From positions 1 to 5,531 of the forward strand of contig JBGTBD010000070.1 in NCBI GenBank assembly GCA_041749475.1: a DNA stretch of 5,531 bases, written 5' to 3'. Numbering within the stretch: the stretch's first letter is position 1; every line of letters starts with the position of its first letter. A program made the position numbers and the translations under genes. The DNA is from JBGTBD01 sp041749475 (GTDB taxonomy: Bacteria; Pseudomonadota; Alphaproteobacteria; Rickettsiales; UBA998). Below, one piece after another: positions 5,365 through 5,531 of the stretch. Below the pieces are notes generated by a model that made no database searches, was not told where the DNA came from, and worked only from the letters and a program-made list of their open reading frames with translations.

Positions 5365-5531
5365 AGGTTTTCTCTAACGGGAAACGATGGGAAGCACAAT
5401 TTATTTGACGCGGCTCAGTGGGAGAAGCGCCTTATAGATCTAGTGCTCAGCGTCTGCCCTCCCGTAAAAATCTCTCCCATTGTCGCAAAAGCGTCATATT
5501 ATATCACTATCCTCCCGCGTGAATTAATGGA
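5365..5531. other. Upstream region of trmD with no supported gene
   Basis: All three minus-strand frames contain stops soon after the window edge (the furthest ends at 5499), so no rimM coding sequence reaches trmD. A TATAAT on the minus strand at 5503-5498 could be a -10 element, but no good -35 is visible. A 16-codon minus-strand reading frame (MTLLRQWERFLREGRR, 5497-5447) follows a purine-rich GGGAGGA and is not convincing. One plus-strand frame runs open to the window edge without a credible start. Inverted copies of TGGGAGA (minus 5479-5473 and plus 5419-5425) could pair in a leader RNA. The region is probably the leader or promoter of trmD. Confidence 0.4.
5498..5503 (-). promoter_or_regulatory. 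Possible -10 element upstream of trmD
   Basis: A perfect TATAAT on the minus strand lies about 134 nt before the trmD start. The sequence 17-18 nt upstream (TAATTC/TTAATT) is a poor -35 match, so this is only a candidate. Confidence 0.2.

Noticed and set aside
5410..5437. tRNA-like stretch on the plus strand (GGCTCAGTGGGAGAAGCGCC resembles a D-arm)
   Set aside because: The D-stem does not pair cleanly, no anticodon arm of proper length follows, and there is no GGTTCGA-type T-arm or matching acceptor stem.
5443..5531. Plus-strand frame open to the right edge (GTG at 5443, ATG at 5527)
   Set aside because: There is no ribosome binding site and no recognisable protein, and the frame is also open back into antisense trmD, so it is likely chance.

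Overview
The window most likely comes from an alphaproteobacterium. The evidence is the minus-strand order trmD, rplS, leuC, which is a familiar alphaproteobacterial arrangement. The L19 protein carries a Lys/Ala/Pro-rich tail, and there is a Pal-type OmpA lipoprotein. Base composition is moderate: leuC is GC-rich and the pal gene is visibly more AT-rich. The genus cannot be named from the sequence alone.

Layout. Two genes on the plus strand fill the left end. The first is the 3' part of a right-handed beta-helix protein resembling polysaccharide lyase family 6 (1-906, entering from outside the window). The second is a small exported acidic, proline-rich protein (936-1226). Everything from 1252 to 5364 is on the minus strand and converges on them. 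In transcription order it runs: trmD (tRNA m1G37 methyltransferase), rplS (ribosomal protein L19), leuC (isopropylmalate dehydratase large subunit), a CatB-type hexapeptide O-acetyltransferase, a 60-residue unknown protein, and a Pal-like lipoprotein. The last 167 bases (5365-5531) lie upstream of trmD and hold no gene that can be supported.

How the genes fit together. trmD and rplS are the usual translation pair. leuC belongs to leucine biosynthesis and needs LeuD as its small subunit. Here the gene 7 nt downstream of leuC is an acetyltransferase, so leuD must lie elsewhere. The 60-residue gene and pal are separated by one base and are probably translationally coupled, which makes a small envelope-related unit.

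Points worth a second look: a tandem heptamer repeat in trmD that coincides with an apparent 10-residue insertion before the SAM-binding knot; a composite palindromic, REP-like repeat filling most of the rplS-leuC gap; a PL6-like protein that keeps the catalytic Lys/Arg pair but lacks the usual calcium-binding acidic residues; the acetyltransferase after leuC; and the unrecognised small gene coupled to pal. No CRISPR array, complete tRNA or rRNA gene, or recognisable transposase is visible.
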